The notes: a model not told the origin generated them from the letters alone. A stretch of DNA of 64,000 nucleotides from Rhabdornis inornatus (GCA_013397075.1 VWZS01000704.1:248001-312000), one strand, 5' to 3'; numbered from the stretch's first letter, positions 37,781 to 50,450 are shown. Numbers and translations are program-made.

Positions 37781-40521
37781 GGTTGCACTAAGGGAGAGAG
37801 AATTTCAGTGACATCTTCCAGGCATCCGGTGAGGAGGAATCATATCCTGAGCTCGCTTCTCAAGCTGCAGTTTTCATCCTTCTCTGGTTATTATTGCTCA
37901 ATATTGTGTGCACCATCCACTGACCAAAAAAAAACGAAGAGGAAGGAAAATGACAAATTGGTTGGAAGCATTTTGAAAATGGAGAAAATCTGTTTGAGGC
38001 TTCCCCATAAACAGGGAATGTGTTCAGCCCCCTGCAGATGTTCATGCAGGTAGCTGAGCCTCCAAAAGGGAGATTCTCTCAGTTAAAATGGGGCTGTGTA
38101 AAGGTTTTGCATTCACAGAGAGTGAAAAAAGATGTTGAGACAAAACATAGATACATAAAGATAATGAAGCAGCTGCTTTTTTCTCTATTTCTGCTGGGGC
38201 CCCCTGAAATAACATTACTGGTGGTTTTGTGCTTGGGAACATGTGAGGTAGCTTATAAAAAGAGTAAGAAACTGCTAAAACAGTAAATAGCTTTTCCCCC
38301 ACTCCTGTTGCTTTTATTCTGCTTTTCAGCGTTGTCCTTTCATTGAGGGGGCAGCACTTTGGTGCTCTCTGGCTTTGCTTTGTGTTCCTCAGAGCCCTCC
38401 AAGGCATTTCCCACCACAGGCAGGAGCAGCTTCCCTTCATCTGTCCTGCATCCTGGGGAGGGGGAATTCATTTGCCATGCAGACAGGGGGTGAATTTTAG
38501 GAATAACTCTCTGCTGTTGTGGAAAGATCCTGAATTTGGGAGCTCCTGATGCTGGCTGGTGGCATGTCACCTCCCTGAGTCCACCTAGGACATGAACTCC
38601 TAGTGCCTTTTTCTATGTGACCCATTTTATACCATTTTCCAAAAAGACCCCCACAGCTAAAACACCACCTCCTTTTCTTTATTTATTTATTTTGGATATT
38701 TATTTGTTGTTCCCTTGGTCAGTGACTCTCTCAGTAACTCCCCAACACATGAACTCTGTGTTTACACCAAAACTTGATGGTGTTGTGAAAGACAGAGGGT
38801 CAGTATCACTTCTCTGACTCTTTCCAAAGATGTTTTTCTGGGAAAGCTGCAGGCAGGACCTGCCCTGCTGCCTGTGCTCCAGCTTAGTGGCATAACAGGG
38901 GATCCAGGAGCCAGAGGGGCTGGGGATGGAGAGCCCTGGTTGGGGTGAGTGGCATGGAAATGGTGGCATTTTCCTAAAAAGATTCCAATGCCCTGTGTTG
39001 TGGAGGGTGCTTGGACGCGTTGCTGTGCTGGAATTCTCCTCATGCACAGCACAGAATTCCCATGGATGGCATTTCCCATCCATTCCCACATGCCACAGCT
39101 ATTCCTGCTGGGTGCTCCCACCTTGCTGGGTGGAAATGACATTTGGAAGCATAAATCAAGAGACAAATTAACCTTGCAGCCTTCTTCCCTCATCTGCAGC
39201 CATGGAGGCAGCAGTGGGAGGTGAATTGTGCAGGGACAGATCCCTAATGTAAAATTTGGGGGGGGGTTTGCCCTTCACTCAGGGCCACTTTTATCCACAC
39301 CCTCTAGAAAAAAAATCTTTTGATTAAATCATGCCAGGACTGTGTTGTCTCTTTGGTTTATCTTCTGGAAATGTGGCTGGTCACCCACCAAAATGTGAGC
39401 AAAAAGTCTGCAGAAGAGCACAACACGAGGAGCAGGTAGTTATGTGAACTTCACTGCCAGGTGCCTGAATACAAGGCAGAATCATGATTTAAATTGCCTT
39501 TTCTGGGGGATGTGACCAGAGGAATGCCTTGGTTTGCCATTAGGTCTTTCTGATTTCACACAGAGTTACCTTCCACCAGCTCCTCCACCAGCTGCAGCTC
39601 ATCCACATGTTTGTAAGAGTGCAGCTACAAAGACGGAGTGTAATAGAATCAATGCTTGGAACAATTTTTAAAATATGACTTTCGAAAAACAAAAACGTTG
39701 AATTTACTATTTCCAGCTGCCTTCTGGTTTCAGGAGCACAAATGTGAATTGCTGTGTTCAACAGCTCCCTTAACAAAGGGACAAATTAAGCTTTGAATGT
39801 CATTTTTATCAAGGCTCTTTGATATTTATGTCTAACATCAGAATTTGGAGCAATATAAATCAGAGAGTGTATTAAGAGCCTCAAGAGCCCTGCAAGAGAG
39901 TGAGCCCATGAGACTGGGCTGTTTTTTCTCCAGGTTGGGTTAATACTCAGTCAAGGTAGAGCTGTGATTTTAAGGGAATGACTGCAAGCTCTGAGTGCTT
40001 TGTAAAATTAGGGCTGTGTTTACAAAGCTGGCCTGCTTGAAGCAGCCATGTCAACATAATATTTCAAAAAATTGAGTGAATAGACTAAATAAATTGCATT
40101 CGAAACTGGGATGATTTGGATGGGTTTGGAGCTCCTGACACTGAACTACTGCCAGGGAAGTGGGAGGAGGAGACTGGTCCTGATCCCCACCTGAGCTCTC
40201 CCAACTCAAGAGCCTTGAACTGTTTAGATGAGCAGACAGGGCTGAGCTGTGGTGACATCATTTCGTGGGCTTCAACAAAACTCTCCTGATTTGGACCAGC
40301 TGAGCATCTGCTCCCCGCCCCCCTCCCAAACTTTTTAACTTTTCCTTTGAATCAAACCCAAATTCCAGTCTGGTCTAGCTTCCTCCTCAGCATCAATCCG
40401 CACCAGGGGAGCAGCCCAGAGCCTCTCACTGGCCCAAAAGGCCACTTTGTGTCAGAAGTCCTAGAAGTTGTGCCAGAATGACTTTGCTTTGTAATCTTAC
40501 ACTTTTAAAATGAGCTCGGCA

Positions 40522-40537
40522 GTGTGTGTGTGTGTGT
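40522..40537. repeat. Short (TG)n microsatellite
   Basis: About 8 TG units. Confidence 0.9.
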
Positions 40538-40843
40538 CAGGAGCACAGAGAGCACATGTGTGAGATGCACAGAGGCACATGGAGCACTGCAGGCCAGCCC
40601 AGGGCTCCCTTCCTACCTGGGAGGCTTTAAGGATGCCAAGTGCTGAGGTGGCATCACAGAGAGGATAGAATTGGGTCTGAGACTGGAAAGGAAATGAAAA
40701 GTGGAGGGTCAGGTGTGAAATCCTCATGCAGAGTGTCAGCAGTCCCTGAGGTCATCACAGGTTTGGGGGTTTCACCTTCAGGCAGCTTTTCCTTACCCAG
40801 CTGTTTTGGTGGAGCTGTTTGGCTGAGCCCAAGGAGGAGGAGG

Positions 40844-40844
40844 N
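40844..40844. other. Single ambiguous base
   Basis: One N lies within a G-rich AGGAGGAGG stretch, in the last BCAS3 intron. Confidence 1.
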
Positions 40845-43800
40845 GAGGGCTCCTGGCCATCCCTGTTCTTGCTGCAGCCACCTCTGGGACACAACCTGTG
40901 GCTCCAGCTCTGGAGGGAAGGGGGATGCTCAGATCCACACTTGCCCTGGATAGAAGATGTTGCAGGAGTAGGAGCATTGCCTCCAGCATTTCTGAGCAAT
41001 ATCCCCGGAGTTCAGTGGGTACAGGACGTGGTAGGTGTCATAAACATGCATTTTATTTTGAATTTGTAATTTCCTTCGTGGAGTAGAGGCTGACAGAGGG
41101 GTCAGTGTTGAGCAATCCAAGGCACTCCCATAACCCTGGGAATGAGAGACCAAACCCAGGAATTTTAATACAGTGTTTTCTCTGCAAATGCTTTTGGTCT
41201 GATATACACAGATGTGCTGCTTGCGTAACCAAAGATGCAAGATAGTTCTGCCTAAATGCATTAAAAAACTTGTCTACACACACTGGCTGGAACAGGAAAT
41301 CATGTATTCCACATAGGATATCTTACAGGAATTTAGAGTAGCAGCACAGTGAAACTTTCAGGATGGGGTAAGAGAGAATTCCATTAAACTCAAGCAACCA
41401 TTTCTGCATATTCATTCAAAAACTTCATCTGTAAATCTTGCACAAGGAGTCCTAAGCTTGCAGGATGTGATGGGCTACAGAAATGATTTTCTATTTGACT
41501 GTCATAGCTTTTGAGATTTCACATGCTGGCTAAAATCAGCAACTCATCCTTCTGAAGAGCCATTTATATAGGAAAACATCCTAAAACTCTTTACAAAAAT
41601 ATTCAGCTCTAAGAAACTTGAGATGATTTTTTAAAAGCACTGGAAGTCATTGTGAAAGTGCCTATCTTGAAGAATATTCTCCCTCTAAATGCCAGTCCTT
41701 TATCTGGTGCACTTTTAACCTTCCATAAAATGCTCAGAGTCAAGTCTGGCGAGATGCCAGAGTCTTGGGTCTCCTACTCCATGGGCTCGAGTCACATGGA
41801 GCTTTCTGGGTGCTCTTTTTAAAGGAGTAAACAACTTCCTGCTCAGAGGTTCATGCAGGAAAATGTTTTGTTTTTGTCTCACCAATCTCTTTGTGCCTGA
41901 AGCAGACCCAGACATTTCTGTAAGCTCAGGTGTCCTCCCTGTTCTGCAAGTGTTAAGTTGTTTGGCATCCCCGCAGTGAAATCAGGCACTAGAAATGAGA
42001 TTTGGGGTCTCAGAGGGACTCTGATGTTCAGAATGCTCTGTCTTCAATCCCCTGGTTCTCTCCTTCCTCCTGTACCTCCCCATCTCCTTGCTGGATCCTG
42101 TTCCAGGATGCCAGGTTTCATCTCCAAGTGCATGGCATGAGCCAACTCTGTGTGGATTCAGCACTGGAGTTATTGTAAGGTACTTTGACAGTAACTAATA
42201 TTTTACATAGGCCACTGAATCCTGATTTCACAGAAGTTGCTCAGGCAGTGTTTCCCAGTCTTCTTTACTTGCAAATTTAATGGAGGTGCTTTTGTGACAT
42301 CTCAACATCTTTCAGGTTGTGACAGGATGAGACAGTTTTAACACAGAAATTGATTTTCAATGTTCAGATGCCATTGTTTTAATTTTTTTTTATTTCCTCG
42401 TTTGAAAAGAGTTTAAAATCTCTTTTGTGAAACTGCTGAGTTTATAAAAAAGGGAAAAAGAAACATTTCTGAGGAGCAGGTCTGTCACAGCCACCCAAAG
42501 CCTGGCCCAAAATTGGTCCCACTGTGCTGAGTGTCAGTGCAGGTGGACAGGCACAAGGCTTGGGGCAGAGAGCAGCTTTAATTGACTTTTAAATATTATC
42601 ACAATAAGCTGAAATTGTAATCATAACGATATATAAAACTGGGAACTGACTTTTTGCCTGTGCTCCCTCTGGAAAGGAGCAACACACAATTTGCCCAGAA
42701 ATTTTATCCATCTCAAATCAAAACCAACTTGAAAAATTAAGATTTTTAATGAGGCCTCGGTGCTTTCATTTCACTGCAATTTAATATTAATGATTTTTAT
42801 TCATCCAAATACCCAAAAGCACAGATTCCCCCGGGGGGTGCAGTGCCCCCCTGTGCCCTCCCTGCCAGCAGATCCCTGGAGCTGGAGCCCCTTGCTCCGA
42901 GCAGCAGCCAAGGGTGCTGGAGATGGATTATAATTAGAGCTCCCTCATTAGCATAATTGCATTTCATAAAATTAAAAAAAAAAAAGTGGGGGCAATACTC
43001 AAGAAAAACCTCCAAATGCAGTAGCAGCAGTGTAATTTCCAAGCACCCCAGTAATTCCTCATCCCTTTGTGGTTTCTGACCTCGTGTCGGATTTTGAGCT
43101 CTTCTCCGCCTCGTGTGTCCCAGGCAGCAGCACTCGCTGCCCTGGGCACCTCTGATGATGCTCAGAGTGAATGTTTCCTGCAGAAATCCTGCCAGAAGCA
43201 CCCAGCAGAGTTTGGGATGTTGTCTGAATCCTGAAAGATGGAGCGTTTCCGTGTCCAAGTGCCCGTGTGAGCTCCTCAGGGGGAGCACATCCCGCTCCCT
43301 TCAGCAGCAATCAGTGAAATTAAAATGTTTAACTCACCCATTCACTGGGGAGCGTTGTGTAAATTACAAACAGTTTAAGAGATCCTCAAGACTTCCATTG
43401 TGTTAATACAAATTGCCTTTTAGCGTTCTCTTTAAATAGGGCCCTTTTGAGTGAGAATCCAGATGGCAGAAGCTCCATAATTATTATTCATTACAGTTAA
43501 TAAATAACACTCGGGAAGCCCCAGTCAGTTCTGCAAGTCCCCCGTGATGGGCATTGTGTAAATGTAAGGGTGAAAAAATGGTCCTTGCCACAGAATCTGT
43601 CAGGATTTCAGTCAAAGACAAGGAGCAGTGAAGGGCCCTTATGTGTGCCTGCCCCAGATCATGGACCAGGCTGGCATTCCCAGAGCTCTCTCTGCAGGGA
43701 ATCTTCTCCAAAAGGAAAGGGAATTGTCTTTAGTTTTAAGGAGAGCCTTGATTTTTTGCCTTTTGGCTGTTTATTCAGAAGCCCCCATGGATGGGGAGAG

Positions 43801-44887
43801 GTGGGTTTAGTGAGCAGCACCTTGTGTGTCTCCCCCACGCCTGGAAAATTCCTGTCCCACATCCTCATTTCGGGAAGGGGCCGAGCACATTCCCGCATTT
43901 GTGGCGCCCTCGGCGCACGGCAGAGCCTGAAAAGTTCCCCAAAATAATTGCTGTGAATGACAGAAATGAAATCGAGGAGATTCGAGCTCTGCTGGCCATT
44001 ACCCCACTTCCTGCATTCCTACTTGTTAATTGTCTAATTCCTAACGAGTCTTCAGGCCTCTGATGGACTTTCTGATGCGTGCTCACTCCGACGCTTCCTT
44101 GCCTCCCCTCCCTGGCCTCATCCCTCACCAGAGACCTTGTTCCTTTAAAAATGCCATCCTTAAAAATCAGAAATACTCAGCCCAGCAAAAGGAAAAGAGA
44201 ACTTGACATTAGTTGAGCTTGAAAGGCTTGGTGCTGTGAAAAGTGACTGACGTGTGAAAAGAGGCTACAATTAGTTCTTTCCCCGAGCACTCTCCCATTC
44301 AGTCCAGGGTCACTCCTTCAGCGAGCTGCAGCTTTGAGGGTAATGTGTTGTGACAGTTTGAGATGATGAAGAATAATTCTTGTATTCAGAGTTGCTGCCG
44401 CTTCCCCGCTGCCCTGACACATCAGGCTGCTGTCATTGTATCAGTTATCCCGGGCAGCCCCTCCGTAGGTAAGAGGAAAGGGTCAGCTCTTCCAGCAAAT
44501 GATTTGGGATATTTTGAAACTGTGCTTAAAGAGGGGAAGGCAAACAGAGAGAAAGGAAAAACCATTAGAAGAAATAATAATGCACTGGAGAGGAGATTTT
44601 TTGAGTGGACATAAAGGAGATACCAGGGCTTCGAGTGGACCACTACAGGAGAGCACAGCTAAGAAAGGCAGCATAATTTATGAGTGTTCCGGGCAAAAGA
44701 GGGCTATATAGATTTTCTTCAGGCATTGAATTAATGTGCCCTATAAAATGGTTTCACATTTAGGCTTGGCAGGGCTTTGTACCTTGCTGGAGTTGATGGG
44801 GTCCTTTGACAGTTCCTGGAGCTTTCTGGAATGGAAGGTGCAGCTGGACCTTGAGCTCTCCCAGACCTGCAGACCCCAGGCTGTCCC

Positions 44888-44945
44888 CAGAGCAGCTCCT
44901 GCTCCTCTTTCTCCTCCTCCTCCTCTTCCTCCTCCTCCCTCCACC
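44888..44945. repeat. (CCT)n polypyrimidine tract
   Basis: CTCCTCCTCCTCCTCTTCCT-type repeats give a strongly asymmetric purine/pyrimidine duplex, about 550 bp from a 28-T homopolymer. Confidence 0.9.
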
Positions 44946-45476
44946 TTGGCAGCCAGCTCAGGGAGAGCAGCCAGGACCAAGGGACGGGACAGGCTGGCTG
45001 CAGCATGGCAGTGGGAATATGGGCACAAAGAAATGTTTCCTGCAAGGTTTCCTTTCCAATTCCTCGTGGAACATCATCCACACTGCAGGAGGGCTGGGGG
45101 CAGCCCGGCTGGCACCCATGCCAAGCAGGGAGCAGCCAACATCTGCTCCCAGCTCCTCTGATGCCCCATTGCTGTCCCAGTGTGCCCACAGGCCCCAAGC
45201 TGTGCTGTGACAGGGGATGGCTGCCCTGGGGTGCACCAGGGACTCAGGATGGCCACTTAGCATCCCATGCCAGCAGCCACGAGGATTTTCACTGCTGCTG
45301 CTGCCTCCACTACAGTGGAAAGTGTGTGTGCCCTGAAAATCCTGTTACTCTGGGACCCTGGGTGATGCCAGCAGTGCCCATTACTGTTACTGTCAAAAGC
45401 ACAGGCAGGGCTGTTCCCAGCTCCCCTGAAGTGACTTTCTCCTCATGGCTTCAGCAGATGTTCCAGCTCCTTAGTC

Positions 45477-45523
45477 TTTTTTTCCTTTTTTTTTCTTTTT
45501 TTTTTTTTTTTTTTTTTTTTTTT
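45477..45523. repeat. T-rich tract with 28-T homopolymer
   Basis: An uninterrupted T run at 45496-45523 is preceded by shorter T-runs broken by C. It lies about 120 bp left of the long hairpin. No SINE or LINE body adjoins it. Confidence 0.9.
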
Positions 45524-45640
45524 AGGGCAGGCAGGACTTTGTGAGTCGTTTCCTCCGGGGACATGGGCAGGTTTTAGTATTTACGTTTCCAGTATTAGCA
45601 TTTATTTGTATTTGTGTTTGTTTTTCACGGGCTTCTGAAA

Positions 45641-45777
45641 GCCTCAGGGAGCCATTTATGGGGCCAAAATAATGCAAGTGCTGGTCTTCTCACAGTATTT
45701 CATTTCCTTGATGGTGGAAATGCTACGAGAAGAGCAGGTCTCATGTTATTTTGACCCCATAAATAGCTCCCAGAGGC
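45641..45777. repeat. Long imperfect inverted repeat (hairpin)
   Basis: Arms at 45641-45701 and 45717-45777 are each 61 nt, with a 15-nt loop. Aligned without gaps, 48 of 61 positions pair, and most mismatches are transitions. The best-matching block is GGGAGC-ATTTATGGGG-CAAAATAA. The left arm holds CCATTTATGG (45652-45661), a perfect CArG box; the right arm holds the near-CArG CCATAAATAG (45757-45766). It could be an old palindromic repeat, such as a Eulor-type conserved repeat, or a structural or regulatory element. Confidence 0.85.
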
Positions 45778-45779
45778 CC

Positions 45780-46040
45780 CTTTCTTCCTTCTCCCACCCA
45801 CTCCCCCCCAAATCAAATATTTAGGTTTCTGCAAAGCCTGACTTCTCAACCCTGGTTATCTTGCTTCAGCAGAAGCAAATTGCAGTTATTACAAAATAGC
45901 CAGAGAGTCTATAAGGCCGAATGGGTTTTACATGATGCACAATTTGTTGGCTACTGTACAAGTTCATTAAAGTGTATCATAAGAGGTTGTTTTACTGGTA
46001 CATTTAAGGAAGTTAATACATCTCGACAGTGTATGCATGG
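45780..46040. promoter_or_regulatory. Candidate conserved non-coding sequence beside the hairpin
   Basis: This is complex repeat-free sequence directly right of the long hairpin: AAATCAAATATTTAGG, GCAAATTGCAGTTATTAC, GATGCACAATTTGTTGG. It may belong to one regulatory unit with the hairpin. Confidence 0.3.
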
Positions 46041-46606
46041 GGGAATGCAGATACAATAACCCTCAGACTTGCTGGGGCCAAGTCCATTCCTGGCGTAACT
46101 CCACCAGAGTGAAGGGAATCACTGGCTGGGCAGCCCTGGAGTGAGTGCTGCTGATCCCTGGTGCTGCTGCTCTGGGCTCTCCTGCCACCCACTCCCATCT
46201 TTCCATGGGGATGTGCTCCTATTTTGTGTTTTTCAGCCTGTTCCCAGCACGGAGGATATCAGTGGTCTGACTGGTTGTGTGATGTGTGTTTTTATGTTGG
46301 GAGGTGTTTCGGGTCCTTCAGCAGTGCCACAGGGGCTCAGCTGTCCCATCCTGGTGGCTTTAGGGATCTGTCTCTCCTGCTACCCAACAGCCCCACCCTA
46401 CAGCTCCTGCTGCACTTGTTTGGTCTATCCAGAGCTATGAGAAATTGTCCTCCAGTTTTCACTCTGTAACAGGAAGGGTGTCCCCATGTCATGGAGCCAT
46501 TCCCAGTCTTGTCTGTGCTTCCCATGGGAATCTCACTGATGTTCCTCTGCTGTGCCCCGGTCTGCTCTAAGGGCTGGGAGGAAGAATAACAGCATACACT
46601 GGATTT

Positions 46607-46640
46607 TTTTTTTTATTTATTAGTTTATTTTTTATTAATG
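46607..46640. repeat. AT-rich low-complexity tract
   Basis: T-runs are followed by TTATTTATTAGTTTATTTT. Confidence 0.8.
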
Positions 46641-48229
46641 AAACAGAGCAATCTGGGGGAAAGGCAGGCAGACATGCTGCCTGTGGTGCTGGGGGTCAGC
46701 TGTGTGGGCAGGTAGTCCCTGGTGACCATGTCAAGGCTAATTGCCCCCCTCGTGTGACCCAGCCGTGCTCGAGAGCCGGCCGGGGACGAGGGCAAGAGCC
46801 CAATTTCCTGAGCACAGCAGAGCTCTCTGTGGCAGCCCAGCACTTTTACAGGGCTTCCTCGGGTATCAGAATACACTGCTCGTCTGCCTGGCTGGGTAAT
46901 TAGTTCCAGAGTGAGCTGGGCTGTGTGAGAGCACTCGTATTCCTTGGGGAATGTGTGCCCAGCTTGGATGTGGGAGCTCCCCAGCTTTTAGCCTGACACC
47001 CCCTAACCTAGATTGGGCTGCAAAATCCCCTCCAGTCCCTCCAGAGCTTCTGCCCCTCCTGTACCCGGTGTTTTGTTCCTCCTTGTCAGGAATGGTCAGG
47101 TTTTCCTGCTGGCAGCAGCAAGGGGAGCTCAGGACAGCAGCACTCAGAGCTGTGGATGCAGCCAGGACAGGACTCGCTCCATCCAGGCTCTGTGCCCACC
47201 ACCCCTCATCACATCCCTGGATTCTGGTCCCTGCTTTTTCCCTGGCTGGCATCAGTCTCTGCAGTGCCACCCCCTGGCAGGCCCCCGCAGAGGTGACAGG
47301 AGCTGCAGAAATCCTGCAGACCCCAGAAAAGCCCAAATACCTCCCCCCAAATCCCAGCCTGGTCCCACAGCAGGCACCAAGGGATTGGCAGGAGCAGCCA
47401 CGCAGGAGCCACAGGAAAACAAAACTCCTCTCTCTGTCCCTCTCCCTTGTCTTGCTGGAAATATTTTGCCTGGAAATCAATTCTGGCTGGAGCAGAGAGC
47501 GGAATCACCCCAGGAGGAGCTGCACCAGGGTTTGGGGGAGCCCAGAGATGCTGCCCAGCACCCCCAGCTCTGACGTGGGACCTTTAAGCAAAGCCAGCTG
47601 TGTGCTGAGGGAGATAAAAGCCCCAAATCAGACAGGATAAGCACAGTATTAGTGTGGGATACGCCACTCATTTCTGATTTAAATTACTGTTTTTACTTCC
47701 TGGACTCATGGGAGAGTAAGGATGTGAGGAAAATGAAGAGGTTTAGACATGGACATTCCTTCACCAAATACTGGCAAGAATCAGTGATGAATATAGCTGA
47801 GGTCATTACCAGCACTGCTTTCAGGGTGATCAGCTTCCTGCTGATTTGTTTTCCTTGTATCCTGGGCAGATTATCTCACTGCAGGTTATCTCCAGGATGA
47901 GGGATTAAATCCCACAGCCCTCACTGCTAGGTGTGTGCAGGGCTGCTGGCCCTGCAGTGCCCGGGTGCTGAGGGGAGCAGGGCAGTGCCAGAGGATGCTG
48001 GGGTGGGATGTTTTCTGTTTTAGGGAAAAGCTGACTTTTTGTTCTTCCCTAAACTCTGTGTATAGATTTGTCCCTATCACAGAGTCAGCCAAAGGACTGC
48101 TGTGGTGTTTACAGGAGGTTAAATGTCCCAGGTGAGGCAGTGGAAGTGCTGGAAGTGCAGGAATATTTAGCAGAGAGCAGAGCAGGCACTGCTCCTCCTG
48201 CTCCTGTGGCTCCTTTCCACCCCAGACAA

Positions 48230-48520
48230 ATCTTCCATAGAACCAGAGAAAGGTTTGGGTTGGAAGAGACCTTAAAGCTCATCTCATTCCTCCCGCTATC
48301 CCAGGCTGCTTCAAGCCGTGTCCAGCCTGGCCTTGAGGATTTCCAGGCATGGGGCACCCACAGCTTCTCTGTTCCAATGTCTCACCACCCTCACAGGGAA
48401 CCATTTTTTCCAATATCCCATCTAAACCTCTCTTCCGTTCCTCCTTGTCCTGTCACTCTATGCCCTAAAAAAATTCCTTTTCCAGCTCTCCTGTAGCCCC
48501 TCCAGGTCCTCCTTCCCCTT
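48230..48520 (-). mobile_element. CR1 LINE 3' fragment, antisense
   Basis: Antisense CR1 reads GGTTTGGGTTGGAAGAGACC, then CAGCCTGGCCTTGAGGATTT, CACCCACAGCTTCTCTGTTC, CTCACCACCCTCACAGGGAA and CTTGTCCTGTCACTCTATGC. It starts at the 3' tail and runs about 290 bp, lying 0.95 kb before the BCAS3 terminal exon. Confidence 0.93.
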
Positions 48521-49468
48521 TGGCAGCAGAGGAATTTGCCCAAAACTCCTGTCTCCATCCTGTCCCCTCCAGCCCAGGCTGCCCAGACAAAGTCATGCTC
48601 AGGGTCACACATCACAGCTCCCCAGAATATTTCTTGTCTCCTGTCACCACTGTCACTCTGGGGGAGGATTCCTGTGCCATCCCTGGGGCTCTGCCTCATG
48701 TCCCTGCTGCATGCCACCGCTGAGTGCTGCCAGGGGGATGCTGCACGTGGCCACTGAGTCAACTGCAGGGTTCAAGTGGCTCACAGAGAGGCCACGGCTG
48801 GAAACGATGCCCTGCACACACAAAAATCCTCCTGTTTGGAGATTAGGGAGCACTGAAGGCTTCGGGAGGTCAGAGAGGGGAGGTGTCTGGGTGGGTGTGA
48901 CCAGGAGAGGGAGAGCCACAGCCAGGCTGCTTTCTTTTTTGCTTTGAGGCATGGCTGAGGAAAGGGGATATTTTCTCTTAGACTCGAAAAAGCTGAGTTA
49001 TTTATGTCCATTTGGGCAGGATAAAGGGCTGTGGAAAGTCCCTGGTGTTCCCAAGGTGGGGAATGGCAGTGGTTATGCACTGCTGGTGCACACTCTGCCA
49101 ATCTCCCTTCCCAGCATGGTTGGGAGGGAAGATTTTCCATCACCTGCAGCCATCCCCTTCATACCCTGCTCAGTTCAGCCATGAGATCCCCACTATGGAA
49201 TCCTGTCGTGTCCTGAGTCAGCAGCCTCAGCCCCAGGGAAGGACAACAGGTAATGTCTCCATCTCTGGCTCAGCTGAGCTGTGAGCCCAGCTGGAGAGAA
49301 GTAGAACCAGGAGCTGGCATTCCTCGGGAGCGATTCCCAAATCAGCACAGAAGAGAACCAGTGTTAGAGCAATGCAACAGCAAAGGGATTTGTTGGTAAA
49401 GCATCTGTCTGACCACACTGGGGGTTTATCCCAAACTCTAACCAGGACCTGCTGTGTCTCCCTTGCAG

Positions 49469-49617
49469 AGCTTCAGCGAGAGGGAAGCATAGAGACGCTC
49501 AGTAACAGCTCGGGCTCCACCAGCGGCAGCATCCCCCGCAACTTCGACGGCTACAGATCCCCCCTCCCAACCAACGAGAACCAGCCCCTGAGCCTGTTCC
49601 CCACGGGATTCCCCTGA
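49469..49617 (+). CDS. BCAS3: BCAS3 terminal coding exon and stop
   Basis: The last coding exon begins with AG, which completes GAG (Glu) with the G ending the previous exon. It then reads LQREGSIETLSNSSGSTSG, then SIPRNFDGYRSPLPTNENQ, then PLSLFPTGFP and a TGA at 49615-49617. This is essentially the human BCAS3 C-terminus as I recall it, with Asn where human has Ser in PTNESQ. The segment is Ser/Gly rich and probably disordered. The strong acceptor (TCTCCCTTGCAG), the phase match over 20 kb and the exact C-terminal ending make the call secure. Confidence 0.96.
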
Positions 49618-50300
49618 ACCAGCCACCCCTCAGGGACACATCCACCCCTGGGAACGAGCTGAGCTGCCTGTCCCCAAACAATCCCGCTGTGTCTGGGATG
49701 GTTCTCACTACCCCGATGAATATTGACAACTCTCAAACCTTCCTGAAACATGCTCGTGAAATCTTGACTCTCTGTTCCTGTGCAATACAAAGAGGCTCCA
49801 TCTTCAGTCCTGATAGCTCTGCAGCTTCTTTTCTCGCTGTCTTCAGGAAAAGGTTGGGTGAGGAGAAATATTCCTAAGCCATCTTGGGTCAAGCACATGG
49901 TTTCACAACTGTTCTTTGCTTTTTTTGTTCTGAGAGATGAATCTCCTTAACTCAGAGGAGCTCTCACCGTTCGTGAAAGTGCCGAGCATTAATGGATGAA
50001 CTGGAGAGACTGGAAACTGGAGGACTTTCTGTGGGCAGGGTTGATGATGTTATTCCTTCCTCGTCGCGTCTCCTTGCTGCCCTTCTTCCCCTCTGATACT
50101 CATCGATGCCAGGAGTATTACAAATGGAAATGTTTCTTTTTGTTCTTTGGAAGAATTCTCTCTCTTGCTCCGGTTTTCTTCTAGTCATGTATTTTAGAAA
50201 TGTACTGAATTGACTAATTGCAGTCACGGATTTCTCATATTTCGTTATAAAAATTGTTCATTGGAACTCAGATATCTGTCCAGAGATGCATGTGTCATTG

Positions 50301-50306
50301 AATAAA
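50301..50306 (+). terminator. BCAS3: Proximal poly(A) signal AATAAA
   Basis: A canonical AATAAA lies 684 bp after the BCAS3 stop. GT-rich sequence follows around 50350-50385, a little further downstream than usual. Confidence 0.6.
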
Positions 50307-50427
50307 TCTAAGTTAAACAAGAAACTGCTTAAGTGGCAATGTTCACGGAGTGTTACTGGGCTGACTGTGGGCTTTGTGTATCTCCCTGGACCAGACTCTG
50401 TGTGTATTTACTGACTTGAGGGTTTTA

Positions 50428-50433
50428 ATTAAA
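50428..50433 (+). terminator. BCAS3: Distal poly(A) signal ATTAAA
   Basis: The common variant hexamer ATTAAA is followed within about 10-30 bp by GT-rich sequence (GTGGCTGTTATGTCT). It is a good candidate for an alternative, longer 3' end. Confidence 0.5.
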
Positions 50434-50450
50434 GCCATCAGTGGCTGTTA

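Larger units (their letters stand above)
29519..49468 (+). other. BCAS3: BCAS3 last intron (19,950 bp)
   Basis: The intron runs from the GTACAAAG donor to an acceptor with the pyrimidine tract TGTCTCCCTTGCAG. It is phase 1 on both sides. No coding exon is recognised inside. Contents noted separately are a TC microsatellite, candidate regulatory blocks, a (CCT)n tract, a 28-T homopolymer, the long hairpin at 45641-45777 and one CR1 fragment. The rest, including long parts of 30-32 kb, 38-42 kb and 46-48 kb, shows only unique intronic sequence to my eye. Confidence 0.9.
49618..50450 (+). other. BCAS3: BCAS3 3' UTR (approximate end)
   Basis: This is non-coding sequence directly after the BCAS3 stop. 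It is AT-richer and continues to two candidate poly(A) signals. The 3' end is inferred from those signals only, so a shorter form ending near 50325 and a longer form ending near 50450 are both possible. Confidence 0.65.

Noticed and set aside
46951..47640. A 229-codon + strand ORF in the last BCAS3 intron
   Set aside because: The translation is low-complexity Pro/Ser/Gln rich with no recognisable domain. Overlapping long ORFs exist in other frames, which is typical of GC-rich intronic DNA lacking stops.
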